Positions 1 to 5,659 of a stretch of 6,064 nt of DNA are shown piece after piece (position 1 is the first letter of the stretch; every line of letters starts with the position of its first letter). The position numbers were made by a program, and so were the translations under genes. The DNA is taken from contig JAOZLO010000186.1 of assembly GCA_029934775.1 (NCBI GenBank), forward strand, positions 1-6,064, given 5' to 3'. The notes beneath the pieces are model-generated. The model was not told where the DNA came from. It worked only from the letters and a program-made list of their open reading frames with translations, and did not search any database. This DNA is from Desulfocapsaceae bacterium (GTDB lineage: Bacteria; Desulfobacterota; Desulfobulbia; Desulfobulbales; Desulfocapsaceae).

Positions 1-56
1 AGGAGTTTCTTTATCGGCAGGTCAGCTATTCTGTTTTGTATGTTGGTCAGTTCCAC
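1..56 (-). CDS. N-terminal fragment of the next gene in the operon, candidate flagellar export protein FlhA (partial)
   Basis: A GTG codon at 54-56 opens the only minus-strand frame that stays open to the window edge; the other two frames hit TGA within a few codons. The codon just before the GTG is an in-frame TAA, so GTG is the first possible start. An AAGG Shine-Dalgarno-like stretch lies 6 bases upstream. The visible peptide begins M-E-L-T-N-I-Q-N-R-I-A-D-L-P-I-K-K-L and runs off the window. It is hydrophilic, which would suit the short cytoplasmic leader before the first FlhA membrane helix. FlhA commonly follows flhB in such operons, so flhA is the expected identity, but 18 residues do not show it. 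The naming is therefore inference from gene order only. Confidence 0.4.
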   Translation of the reverse strand, partial: MELTNIQNRIADLPIKKL

Positions 57-115
57 TTAGTGCCTTATCCCATAAAAGCTGTAACTCAGTTCAGTACCCC
101 CTCGGAGTCTATCGC

Positions 116-1198
116 TTACCTGGGGGGTGTTATATTGTTGCCCTTGAGGGAATAAACATGTGCCAGTATTTCCGCAATAACCTTAAAGAGATCCTCGGGG
201 ATCGATTTCCCTATATCAACTTCATGCAATAACCGAGCCACAGGAGGATTTTCGATCAGAGGAATCTCATGTTGTCGACCAATTTCTCTGATTCTCATGG
301 CTATAAAATCTGCACCTTTGGCTACAACAACAGGTGATTCCATTTCTTCTGAATCATAACGGATTGCAACTGAAATGTGAGTAGGGTTTGTGACGATAAC
401 GTCTGCGGAAGGCACATCCGCCATCATTCTTTTTCGTGCCATTTCCTGCTGGATAGATCGTATCTGCGCCTTGAGATGGGGATCTCCCTCGCTTTCTTTT
501 GATTCTTCTTTCAGTTCCTGTTTCGTCATTTTCATTTTCTCTTCCATTTCCCATTTGACAAAAAGAAAATCTAAAAATGCGATCAGTATGAGAACTGCAC
601 AGACTTTAGCCAGAATAAGTCCAGCAGTTTTGCCTAAAAAGGAGAGGATGGTGCCAATTGAAGTGTCGGTGAGAATCAGGGCCTGGTCAAAATTATTAAA
701 CACAGTGGAGTAGGCAATATAACCGACCAGTACGACCTTAAGTATGGATTTAATAACTTCGATCATTGATTTTTTAGAAAAAAAGCGTCCAAAACCTTTA
801 ATCGGATCAAGTTTTGAAAAATCAGGCATTAAAGGGGTTGGGGTTAACAGCCAGCCAAACTGAAAAACACTGGAAAAAAAACCTATGATCAGGACAAGTA
901 TAAAGAGAGGGGCAAGGAGCAATCCGGTTTCTTTTAAAAGAAATACTGCCAGGTGAATGGTGGATGAACTGGTAATTGTGTACTCCCCTGCTGACTGCCA
1001 GATGGAGAAGAGTAGAGAGGTCAAACCTTTCCAGAAGGTCGGGAGGTAAAAGAGCCAGAAAATTAAAATGATGGTGAACAGGGATGCGGTTTGAACTTCC
1101 TTGCTTTGTGCTACCTGCCCTTTCTTACGAAAATCTTCACGTCTTTTTGTCGACGGCGCTTCTGTTTTTTCTCCGCCGGAGCTGCTTTCTTCTGCCAT
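116..1198 (-). CDS. flhB: Flagellar type III export protein FlhB (substrate-specificity switch)
   Basis: FlhB is an inner-membrane component of the flagellar export gate that switches export from rod/hook to filament substrates after cleaving itself. The 360-residue product is close to the usual family length. The N-terminus (about 8-35) has the family pattern E-K-T-E-A-P-S/T-x-K-R-R followed by K-K-G-Q-V-A-x-S-K-E. Hydrophobic segments lie around 40-56, 82-118, 147-165 and 183-214. A charged cytoplasmic linker (about 216-262) leads to the autocleavage motif N-P-T-H at 271-274, with cleavage expected between Asn271 and Pro272. The downstream V-V-V-A-K-G-A-D and I-P-L-I-E-N-P-P-V-A-R-x-L elements are also present, so the gene looks intact and functional. 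The ATG start is fixed by this N-terminal motif; its ribosome site is weak (AGGA about 12 bases upstream). It lies 143 bases after fliR, across a gap with a sigma-54-like promoter. A virulence-type SctU is unlikely given the flagellar neighbours. Confidence 0.97.
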   Translation of the reverse strand: MAEESSSGGEKTEAPSTKRREDFRKKGQVAQSKEVQTASLFTIILIFWLFYLPTFWKGLTSLLFSIWQSAGEYTITSSSTIHLAVFLLKETGLLLAPLFILVLIIGFFSSVFQFGWLLTPTPLMPDFSKLDPIKGFGRFFSKKSMIEVIKSILKVVLVGYIAYSTVFNNFDQALILTDTSIGTILSFLGKTAGLILAKVCAVLILIAFLDFLFVKWEMEEKMKMTKQELKEESKESEGDPHLKAQIRSIQQEMARKRMMADVPSADVIVTNPTHISVAIRYDSEEMESPVVVAKGADFIAMRIREIGRQHEIPLIENPPVARLLHEVDIGKSIPEDLFKVIAEILAHVYSLKGNNITPPR

Positions 1199-1297
1199 AA
1201 GTATGTTATCCTGCGTCTTTTTCCACTATTGGTCAGGTTGGAGAAAGAAGCACTGGTTAAGAATAGAGGCATAAAAACTACGCAATATAGCATGTAA

Positions 1298-1309
1298 TTC
1301 TTGCAAGAA
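1298..1309. repeat. 12-base perfect palindrome TTCTTGCAAGAA
   Basis: A perfect dyad (TTCTTG/CAAGAA) lies in the fliR-flhB gap and overlaps the -12 element of the candidate sigma-54 promoter. It has no loop and no following T-run, so it is not a terminator. It could be a DNA-binding dyad, or chance in A/T-rich sequence created by the TTGCA of the promoter. Confidence 0.3.
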
Positions 1310-1317
1310 ATGCTCCA
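1302..1317 (-). promoter_or_regulatory. Candidate sigma-54 (-24/-12) promoter upstream of flhB
   Basis: On the minus strand this site reads TGGAGCATTTCTTGCA, against the known consensus TGGCACGNNNNTTGCW. The GG (-24) and GC (-12) doublets have exactly the required 10-base separation, and TGG, TTGC and the final A all match. Mismatches fall in the middle of the -24 block. Transcription would start near 1291, giving a leader of about 90 bases before the flhB ATG at 1198. The gap it occupies is far longer than most junctions in the operon. Sigma-54 control of flagellar genes is well known in many Gram-negative bacteria. Use of this site is inferred from the motif and its position. Confidence 0.5.
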
Positions 1318-1341
1318 GCTCGAAAACAAGGAAAACTAACT

Positions 1342-2124
1342 TCAGAAGTTAAGGAAAGTCAGCAGTGTCAAGAAACGTTCCGGCAATAAGTCAAATTCTT
1401 GTCTAATTACGGAAGCGGAGATATCTAATGTCAAAGCAATGACTATAAAGGCGGTTCCTATGTTTATCGGGAAGGAGAGAAGGAATACGTTCAGTTGAGG
1501 GAATACACGGGCCATTATCCCGAGAATGAGCCCTGACAGGAGAAGAACTGAAAGAACTGGGGCACTGAACTGTACTCCAAGAAAAAACATATGGGATGCC
1601 AGCCTCATAAGGTAGGGAATCGCTTCTCCGGAAATGTTGAATTGACCGGGGGGAAGGTATTCATATGAACGTACTGCTACTCGAAAAAAAAGATGGTGTC
1701 CGTCTATTGCCAGGAAGATGAGGATGGCAAAGACACTTTGGAATTGTGAGATAAGTGCTACCTGTCGTTCCCCCTGGGGATCGAAAACATTAGCAGCGGC
1801 AAAGCCCATCTGGTAGCCTATAACAGTAGCCCCGAACTCTACAGCGGTGAAAATGAGTCTGGCAATCAAGCCTAAAAGCAGACCAAGCAGGACTTCCCCA
1901 GTGATAAGCAGTAAAAAAGGTGCAGGGGAAAAATCCACCTGCGGAACCGAATTTTCCATTAGAGGAAAGAGGGTGAGGGAGATGGCGATTACCAGGGCTG
2001 TTTTGAGTCTGGCCGGGGTCTGTGAAGTAAAAAATACCGGTATTGCACTGACAAACCCTGCAACACGGCTCGTCACCACCAGAAATGTCTGGAACTGGAT
2101 AACTGGGATGAGTTCAAAATCCAT
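1342..2124 (-). CDS. fliR: Flagellar type III export gate protein FliR
   Basis: FliR is an integral inner-membrane protein that packs with FliP and FliQ into the helical export channel at the centre of the basal body. The 260-residue product has the usual family length and is strongly hydrophobic, with segments near 8-30, 42-56, 68-108, 125-142, 172-202 and 212-240. Recognisable family features are the early S-R-V-A-G-F...P-V-F pattern (19-31), the G-E-x-L-L-G-L-L-x-G-L segment (76-86), the G-Y-Q-M-G-F-A-x-A-N-x-F-D-P block (103-116), and the closing A-R-V-F-P-Q-L-N-V-F-L-L-S-F-P-I region (205-220). The ATG start is backed by a GAGG ribosome site 6 bases upstream and lies 20 bases after fliQ. 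A stronger AGGAGG overlaps the fliQ stop but sits 16 bases from the ATG, with no alternative start at a better distance. The gene is not fused to flhB. Confidence 0.97.
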   Translation of the reverse strand: MDFELIPVIQFQTFLVVTSRVAGFVSAIPVFFTSQTPARLKTALVIAISLTLFPLMENSVPQVDFSPAPFLLLITGEVLLGLLLGLIARLIFTAVEFGATVIGYQMGFAAANVFDPQGERQVALISQFQSVFAILIFLAIDGHHLFFRVAVRSYEYLPPGQFNISGEAIPYLMRLASHMFFLGVQFSAPVLSVLLLSGLILGIMARVFPQLNVFLLSFPINIGTAFIVIALTLDISASVIRQEFDLLPERFLTLLTFLNF

Positions 2125-2144
2125 AATGACCCTCGGACAGCCTC

Positions 2145-2408
2145 CTAAAGGGTAGCCATAATATCAAAAAGACCAACGGTAAAAAGGAGAAGCAGTTTGA
2201 TCAACCAGGGGCCAAAAAGAACGAGGGTTACAAAAACGGCAACAATTTTGGGTACAAAGGTAAGAGTCTGCTCGTTTATCTGGGTTGCCGCCTGGAAGAT
2301 TGATACCAGTAAGCCGATTACCATTCCGATTAACAGCATTGGTGCAGCTGCCATCAGGATGGTCTGAACGGCCTTACGACAAATATCTACAGCCATCTCA
2401 GGGGTCAT
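2145..2408 (-). CDS. fliQ: Flagellar type III export gate protein FliQ
   Basis: FliQ is a small two-helix membrane protein; several copies surround the FliP/FliR core of the export gate. The 87-residue length is typical. Two hydrophobic hairpin segments (about 15-38 and 55-83) flank the highly conserved loop Q-A-A-T-Q-I-N-E-Q-T-L-T-F-V-P-K-I (39-55), which is diagnostic for the family. The ATG lies only 6 bases after the fliP stop, with a weak GGG-containing ribosome site inside the end of fliP, so translation is probably coupled to fliP. FliR follows after 20 bases. Confidence 0.97.
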   Translation of the reverse strand: MTPEMAVDICRKAVQTILMAAAPMLLIGMVIGLLVSIFQAATQINEQTLTFVPKIVAVFVTLVLFGPWLIKLLLLFTVGLFDIMATL

Positions 2409-2414
2409 ATTCTG

Positions 2415-3188
2415 TTACCCGAAACTTTTTATAAGGGAACCGACTATCAGGCTCCATCCATCAACAAGTACAAAGAGAAGTAGTTTGAAGGGCATTGATA
2501 TAATTACCGGCGGCAGCATCATCATGCCCATTGACATCAAAATTGATGCAACAATCATATCAATTACCAGAAAGGGAATATATATCATGAATCCCATTTG
2601 GAATGCCCGCTTGAGTTCAGACAGCATGAATGCAGGTATAAGGGTCATGGTTGGTATATCATTTCTATCTACCGGTTCCATGTCCATTGAGATTTCAGTG
2701 AGAAGAGCCAGTTCATTCTCCCGTACCTGGCTGAACATAAATTCCCTCATAGGTACAATCGCTTTTTCCAGAGCTTCAGGCTGGCTAATCTCCTCATTCA
2801 TATAAGGTTGGAGAGCTACCGTGTTTATCTGGTTAAAGGTCGGTGCCATTACAAAGAAGGAAAGAAAGAGGGAGAGTCCGAGAATAACCTGGGTAGGCGG
2901 CATATTTTGGGTCCCCAGCGCCTGTCGGATAAATCCTAAAACTATGACAATGCGTGTGAAACAGGTAGTCATCAGGATAATAGCAGGTGCCACAGAGAGG
3001 ATAGTCAGGAGAAAAAGAACCTGGAGTGCACTTGAAACCTGCTCAGGTGAATCGGCGTTTTCAACACCGAAGGAGATTGTCGGCACCCCTATTGAAAGGA
3101 CTTCTGACGGGTTCAAAAGGGAGATCAGAAATCCTGCGGTCAAGATAAAAGACAATCGTGTTGGTCGAACAGAAATGTGCGCTGTCAT
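2415..3188 (-). CDS. fliP: Flagellar type III export gate protein FliP
   Basis: FliP is the main channel-forming subunit of the flagellar export gate. The 257-residue product starts with a hydrophobic leader (about 11-34), as expected because FliP is one of the few flagellar proteins made with a cleavable signal sequence. The first conserved block is M-T-T-C-F-T-R-I-V-I-V-L-G-F-I-R-Q-A-L-G-T-Q (73-94), followed by a P-P-x-Q-V-I-x-G-L-S-L-F-L-S-F-F-V-M-x-P segment. The C-terminal block has L-I-P-A-F-M-L-S-E-L-K-R-A-F (183-196), then F-L-V-I-D (206-210), then M-M-L-P-P and the V-D-G-W segment (242-245), all canonical. The periplasmic stretch lies at about 120-185. The ATG overlaps the fliO TGA in an ATGA junction and has no convincing ribosome site, so coupling to fliO translation is likely. 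Confidence 0.97.
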   Translation of the reverse strand: MTAHISVRPTRLSFILTAGFLISLLNPSEVLSIGVPTISFGVENADSPEQVSSALQVLFLLTILSVAPAIILMTTCFTRIVIVLGFIRQALGTQNMPPTQVILGLSLFLSFFVMAPTFNQINTVALQPYMNEEISQPEALEKAIVPMREFMFSQVRENELALLTEISMDMEPVDRNDIPTMTLIPAFMLSELKRAFQMGFMIYIPFLVIDMIVASILMSMGMMMLPPVIISMPFKLLLFVLVDGWSLIVGSLIKSFG

Positions 3189-3589
3189 GAGAGATTATCG
3201 GGATCTGTTCTGCTGAGAGTTGCAGCAAACGATGAATTCTTTTTAGAGCCGATTGTTGCTATATGAGTTATCTGCTCATTGGTTATTCCAAGAAGATATT
3301 CCTCTCCTTTTACCTCAACGAGACATAATGCTTTTTTGGCCATGAGCGATTTCATTTCAATAATTTTGATAGATTGTGAAGCTGGAGTATGGAACAGCGA
3401 CAAACGTTTCCTTAATATTCCGTAGAGTATCAGAATAATACCAAGGACAACAAGCAGGCCCCATACCACACGAAAATAACTTCCCATGAAATCATTTTTA
3501 ACTTCAGCGCAGTAGCTGTTTTCAGGTAAAAAAAACACCAGTCCACTGATGAATAAAGAGAGCGATATTATCGTTAAAAAATGTTTCAT
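3185..3589 (-). CDS. fliO: Flagellar biosynthesis protein FliO
   Basis: FliO is a poorly conserved membrane protein that helps assemble the FliP ring but is not part of the final channel. The 134-residue product has a signal-peptide-like N-terminus (1-28: a short basic start, a hydrophobic core, then S-Y-C-A-E), a second hydrophobic segment at about 41-59, and a small cytoplasmic domain. That domain carries the family pattern I-K-I-I-E-M-K-S-L-M-A-K-K-A-L-C-L-V-E-V, then G-E-E-Y-L-L-G-I-T (about 74-103). The cysteine at 27 is not in a lipobox, so a lipoprotein is not supported. The ATG is 9 bases after the fliN stop and has no clear Shine-Dalgarno sequence, suggesting coupling to fliN. The gene overlaps fliP by 4 bases. 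The call rests on the conserved segment and on its place between fliN and fliP. Confidence 0.92.
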   Translation of the reverse strand: MKHFLTIISLSLFISGLVFFLPENSYCAEVKNDFMGSYFRVVWGLLVVLGIILILYGILRKRLSLFHTPASQSIKIIEMKSLMAKKALCLVEVKGEEYLLGITNEQITHIATIGSKKNSSFAATLSRTDPDNLS

Positions 3590-3598
3590 ATCAAATGG

Positions 3599-3958
3599 TT
3601 ATCCGAGGTTTTGAATTCTGTCGGCAGTAGAAACAACATCAATCAACCGAATACCGAATTTTTCCCCGACCATAACCGCTTCGCCACGGGCAATCAGTTT
3701 TGAGTTTACGTAGAGATCTAATGGCTCACCTGCGAGTTTGTCGAGCTCTATGACATAACCTTCATCCATTTTAAGAAGATCTTTTAAAAGAATTTTGCTG
3801 CGACCAACTTCAACTGAAACCTGTAGAGGAATATCATAGAGGAATTCAAGTCCTCTTTCCTTATTTCCGGGAAGTGCGGGGTTGGCTGGACTGGTTTTAT
3901 CATCCTGTAAAAGTTCTTTAAGCTCAGCAGGATCAGGGCGGCTGCTTTCTGGGTTCAT
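3599..3958 (-). CDS. fliN: Flagellar motor switch protein FliN
   Basis: FliN forms the lower rim of the cytoplasmic C-ring with FliM and docks export chaperone/ATPase complexes. The 119-residue product has a variable, polar, proline-containing N-terminal tail (1-37) and a C-terminal SpoA (surface presentation of antigens) domain at about 39-110. The signature runs F-L-Y-D-I-P-L-Q-V-S-V-E-V-G-R, then I-L-L-K-D-L-L-K, then E-L-D-K-L-A-G-E-P-L-D-L-Y-V-N, then I-A-R-G-E-A-V-M-V-G-E-K-F-G-I-R-L. This matches canonical FliN essentially throughout. The ATG has an AAGGA ribosome site about 9 bases upstream. FliN lies 166 bases after fliM, an unusually wide gap holding a repeat-like element, and only 9 bases before fliO. 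Confidence 0.97.
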   Translation of the reverse strand: MNPESSRPDPAELKELLQDDKTSPANPALPGNKERGLEFLYDIPLQVSVEVGRSKILLKDLLKMDEGYVIELDKLAGEPLDLYVNSKLIARGEAVMVGEKFGIRLIDVVSTADRIQNLG

Positions 3959-3974
3959 AATTCTTTCCTTATTT

Positions 3975-4124
3975 GATGGCGTCGTAAAAATGTTACATCC
4001 GGAGTCTCACAGGCTCGCTTATCTGCTTCGTTGTTGCAAATTTTCTGTCATTATAACGTACCATAATACGCTGAAATAATAGAAAAACACACACCTCACA
4101 CATGAAGTTTTTTACGAGTTAATC
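3975..4124. repeat. MITE/REP-like palindromic element between fliM and fliN
   Basis: The two ends are inverted copies of GAT-N4-TCGTAAAAA (3975-3990 and 4109-4124; 12 of 16 positions agree, including a 9-base perfect run). The middle holds an imperfect palindrome at 4042-4076, with TTTC/GAAA outer arms and ATTAT/ATAAT inner arms. The element abuts the fliM stop codon. Without it, fliM and fliN would be separated by 16 bases that include the fliN ribosome site, a spacing like most other junctions here. There is no open reading frame of note inside. GATGGCGTCGTAAAAA-type termini resemble repeats I recall from sulfate-reducing Desulfobacterota, which is unverified memory. No clear target-site duplication is visible. 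Confidence 0.5.
4050..4055 (-). promoter_or_regulatory. Possible -10 box (TATAAT) upstream of fliN
   Basis: On the minus strand this is a perfect TATAAT inside the repeat-like element, about 92 bases upstream of the fliN ATG. At 17 bases further upstream the -35 position is a poor match to TTGACA. An overlapping sequence at 4035-4050 (TGACAGAAAATTTGCA) has sigma-54 spacing and a perfect TTGC, but lacks the second G of the -24 doublet. Either could give weak internal transcription of fliN and the genes after it; neither is convincing alone. Confidence 0.2.
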
Positions 4125-5108
4125 TTACTTCGACATCCCGGTAAGGCTGATTGCCTTTTTGCCATTATGGGTGCCGGGAACGGCGAAAAACGTAGGTTGG
4201 TCTTCTACTAAAACTTTGAGAGGACTGTTAGGGTCATAGTCAATTTCGAGTAAATCTCCATTTTTTAAATCAAGGAGCTGAGAAACAGACAGACTGAGTG
4301 TACCTGACTGTGCAGTAATAGTGGTAGGCAGCTCAAGTATTTCTTCTCCTATCACGTCATACCAGTTACTTTTGCTGGCGCTGGTTATAGTCAAAAGATC
4401 TTTGAAAAGATCACGGAGGGGCTCCAGAGTAGAAAATGGGAATACCAGGTGCATTTCGCCTGAAAGATTACCGGCTTTGACTATAAAAGTGCCTACGATA
4501 ACTTCTGCCTCCGGTTCAACGATTGACACCAACCGGGCATTATTTTCAAGTTTGATAAGAGTTGAGCGTATGTCAATCAGCTGAGAAAAAGATTTGTCAA
4601 TATCACTGCAAGCTTCGACAAATAGGGATCTGAGAACGATAAGTTCGATGGTAGTAAGTTTTCTGTCCAGCTGGAGGGGATCAAGTTCAATAGAAGCCCC
4701 CAGCATCATTTCAATCAATGAAAAAGAGAGCTTTGGATCCAGGACAATCAGTGAGCCATGCTTTAGTGGAGGCATATCGATAATGCCACTTGCTCCAAGA
4801 TTGCCTTTGTCTTTGAAAAAATCCTGAAATTCCGATGATTCAAGGGATGTTCGTGTGATTGAAAATGTACGCTGGAGTTTATTCGTCAGTGAAGTTGAGT
4901 ATATTCTGCAGAATATATCCAGGATAATATCGAAGTTGGGAATTCTGAACTGTTCTGCATCTACTCGAGGGAGATTGAAGAGGTTTATCGACGTGGCCTT
5001 GAGATTGGGTGATAAAGGCGTATTGTCATCAAGGTCCAGGGAAACCAGACCCTCACCGATAGCAGTGAGCAAATTTGCAATTTCTTCTTTATTAAGGATT
5101 GGTTCCAT
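4125..5108 (-). CDS. fliM: Flagellar motor switch protein FliM
   Basis: FliM is the central C-ring subunit: its N-terminal peptide binds phosphorylated CheY, its middle domain contacts FliG and its C-terminal domain contacts FliN. The 327-residue length is normal. The N-terminus has I-L-N-K-E-E-I-A-N-L-L (4-14), a variant of the CheY-binding motif L-S-Q-x-E-I-D-A-L-L. The middle CheC-like domain spans about 45-235. A SpoA domain lies at about 252-325 (L-P-T-T-I-T-A...L-L-D-L-K-N-G-D-L-L-E-I). Ungapped comparison with E. coli FliM around E-L-D-P-L...R-K-L-T-T-I-E places G-A-S-I (137-140) where the usual G-G-x-G FliG-contact motif sits, so that motif is altered. The ATG has an AGGGA ribosome site about 6 bases upstream and lies 15 bases after fliL. 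Confidence 0.94.
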   Translation of the reverse strand: MEPILNKEEIANLLTAIGEGLVSLDLDDNTPLSPNLKATSINLFNLPRVDAEQFRIPNFDIILDIFCRIYSTSLTNKLQRTFSITRTSLESSEFQDFFKDKGNLGASGIIDMPPLKHGSLIVLDPKLSFSLIEMMLGASIELDPLQLDRKLTTIELIVLRSLFVEACSDIDKSFSQLIDIRSTLIKLENNARLVSIVEPEAEVIVGTFIVKAGNLSGEMHLVFPFSTLEPLRDLFKDLLTITSASKSNWYDVIGEEILELPTTITAQSGTLSLSVSQLLDLKNGDLLEIDYDPNSPLKVLVEDQPTFFAVPGTHNGKKAISLTGMSK

Positions 5109-5123
5109 CTGTTTCCCTGGATT

Positions 5124-5621
5124 TTACTGAACTACAAAATTGGTAAAGTAGACCGATTTTACTTTGCCACTCTGTAAAAAAGAGTTGATTCTCCCCTTAA
5201 GTTCAGCTTTGAGCTGTTTTTTCCCCTGGAGATCCTGTAATTCCTCGTACGTTTTATTACCAAGAAGAAGAAGAATCGCATCACGTACCTGGGGCATACG
5301 TTTTTCTACCTCCTCCCGGACTGCCTCATCGGTGAGTTCCACAGTTAATGAAGCTTTTACGTAATGGCTGCTGTCAGCACTGATAATATTGACAATAAAT
5401 TCCTCAATATCAACCATCGGGCCAATAATTTCACTTTGAGTAAGATCAGGAACCGGTACGCTCAGCCCCGGATCATTATCTTCTGGAGGTGGGTCTTTTT
5501 TTAACAGAAAAAAACCGGCAACACCTCCACCAATAAGAAGTACGAGAACTGCGATACCGATAATGATAAAAAGTTTTTTCTTATTTTTAGCCGGTTTTGC
5601 TTCGTCTTTATTTTCTGCCAT
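5124..5621 (-). CDS. fliL: Flagellar basal-body-associated protein FliL
   Basis: FliL is a single-span inner-membrane protein that surrounds or stabilises the stator units and supports motor torque. The 165-residue product has a short lysine-rich cytoplasmic tail (1-17), one transmembrane helix (about 18-40), and a periplasmic domain. Family signatures are G-P-M-V-D-I-E-E-F-I-V-N-I (67-79), Y-V-K-A-S-L-T-V-E-L (87-96), and P-Q-V-R-D-A-I-L-L-L-L (110-120). The C-terminal I-N-S-F-L-Q-S-G-K-V-K-S-V-Y-F-T-N-F-V-V-Q (145-165) is also typical. The ATG has an AGAGGA ribosome site about 8 bases upstream. It lies 38 bases after motB and 15 bases before fliM, the usual stator-to-switch arrangement. Confidence 0.96.
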   Translation of the reverse strand: MAENKDEAKPAKNKKKLFIIIGIAVLVLLIGGGVAGFFLLKKDPPPEDNDPGLSVPVPDLTQSEIIGPMVDIEEFIVNIISADSSHYVKASLTVELTDEAVREEVEKRMPQVRDAILLLLGNKTYEELQDLQGKKQLKAELKGRINSFLQSGKVKSVYFTNFVVQ

Positions 5622-5659
5622 CTGAAAATTCCTCTATACGAAAAGGTAAGAAAGTGACT

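Noticed and set aside
57..115. Terminator between flhB and the following gene
   Set aside because: Only a short AACTGAGTT dyad is present, with no stable G+C-rich stem and no T-run, so read-through into the next gene is more likely.
1284..1289. TATATT as a sigma-70 -10 box upstream of flhB
   Set aside because: The sequence 17 bases upstream is not close to TTGACA, and the sigma-54-like site nearby is a better candidate.
1111..1329. Minus-strand frame of 72 codons spanning the fliR-flhB gap and the start of flhB
   Set aside because: It overlaps the conserved flhB N-terminus in another frame, is rich in K/R runs from that shadow, and has no family resemblance or good ribosome site.
116..3188. 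Possible virulence-type (injectisome) secretion gate rather than flagellar
   Set aside because: The genes are co-linear with fliL, fliM, fliN, fliO and motB, and FliO has no injectisome counterpart, so the set is flagellar.
1847..3216. Plus-strand open frames opposite fliR and fliP
   Set aside because: They are antisense shadows of strongly conserved genes, with no recognisable domain and no supporting start signals.
3500..3512. Lipoprotein signal in FliO around Cys27
   Set aside because: The residues before the cysteine (N-S-Y) do not form a lipobox; an ordinary signal peptide or membrane anchor fits better.
4321..5130. Plus-strand open frames opposite fliM and fliL
   Set aside because: They are serine/arginine-rich antisense shadows of fliM and fliL with no motif or context.
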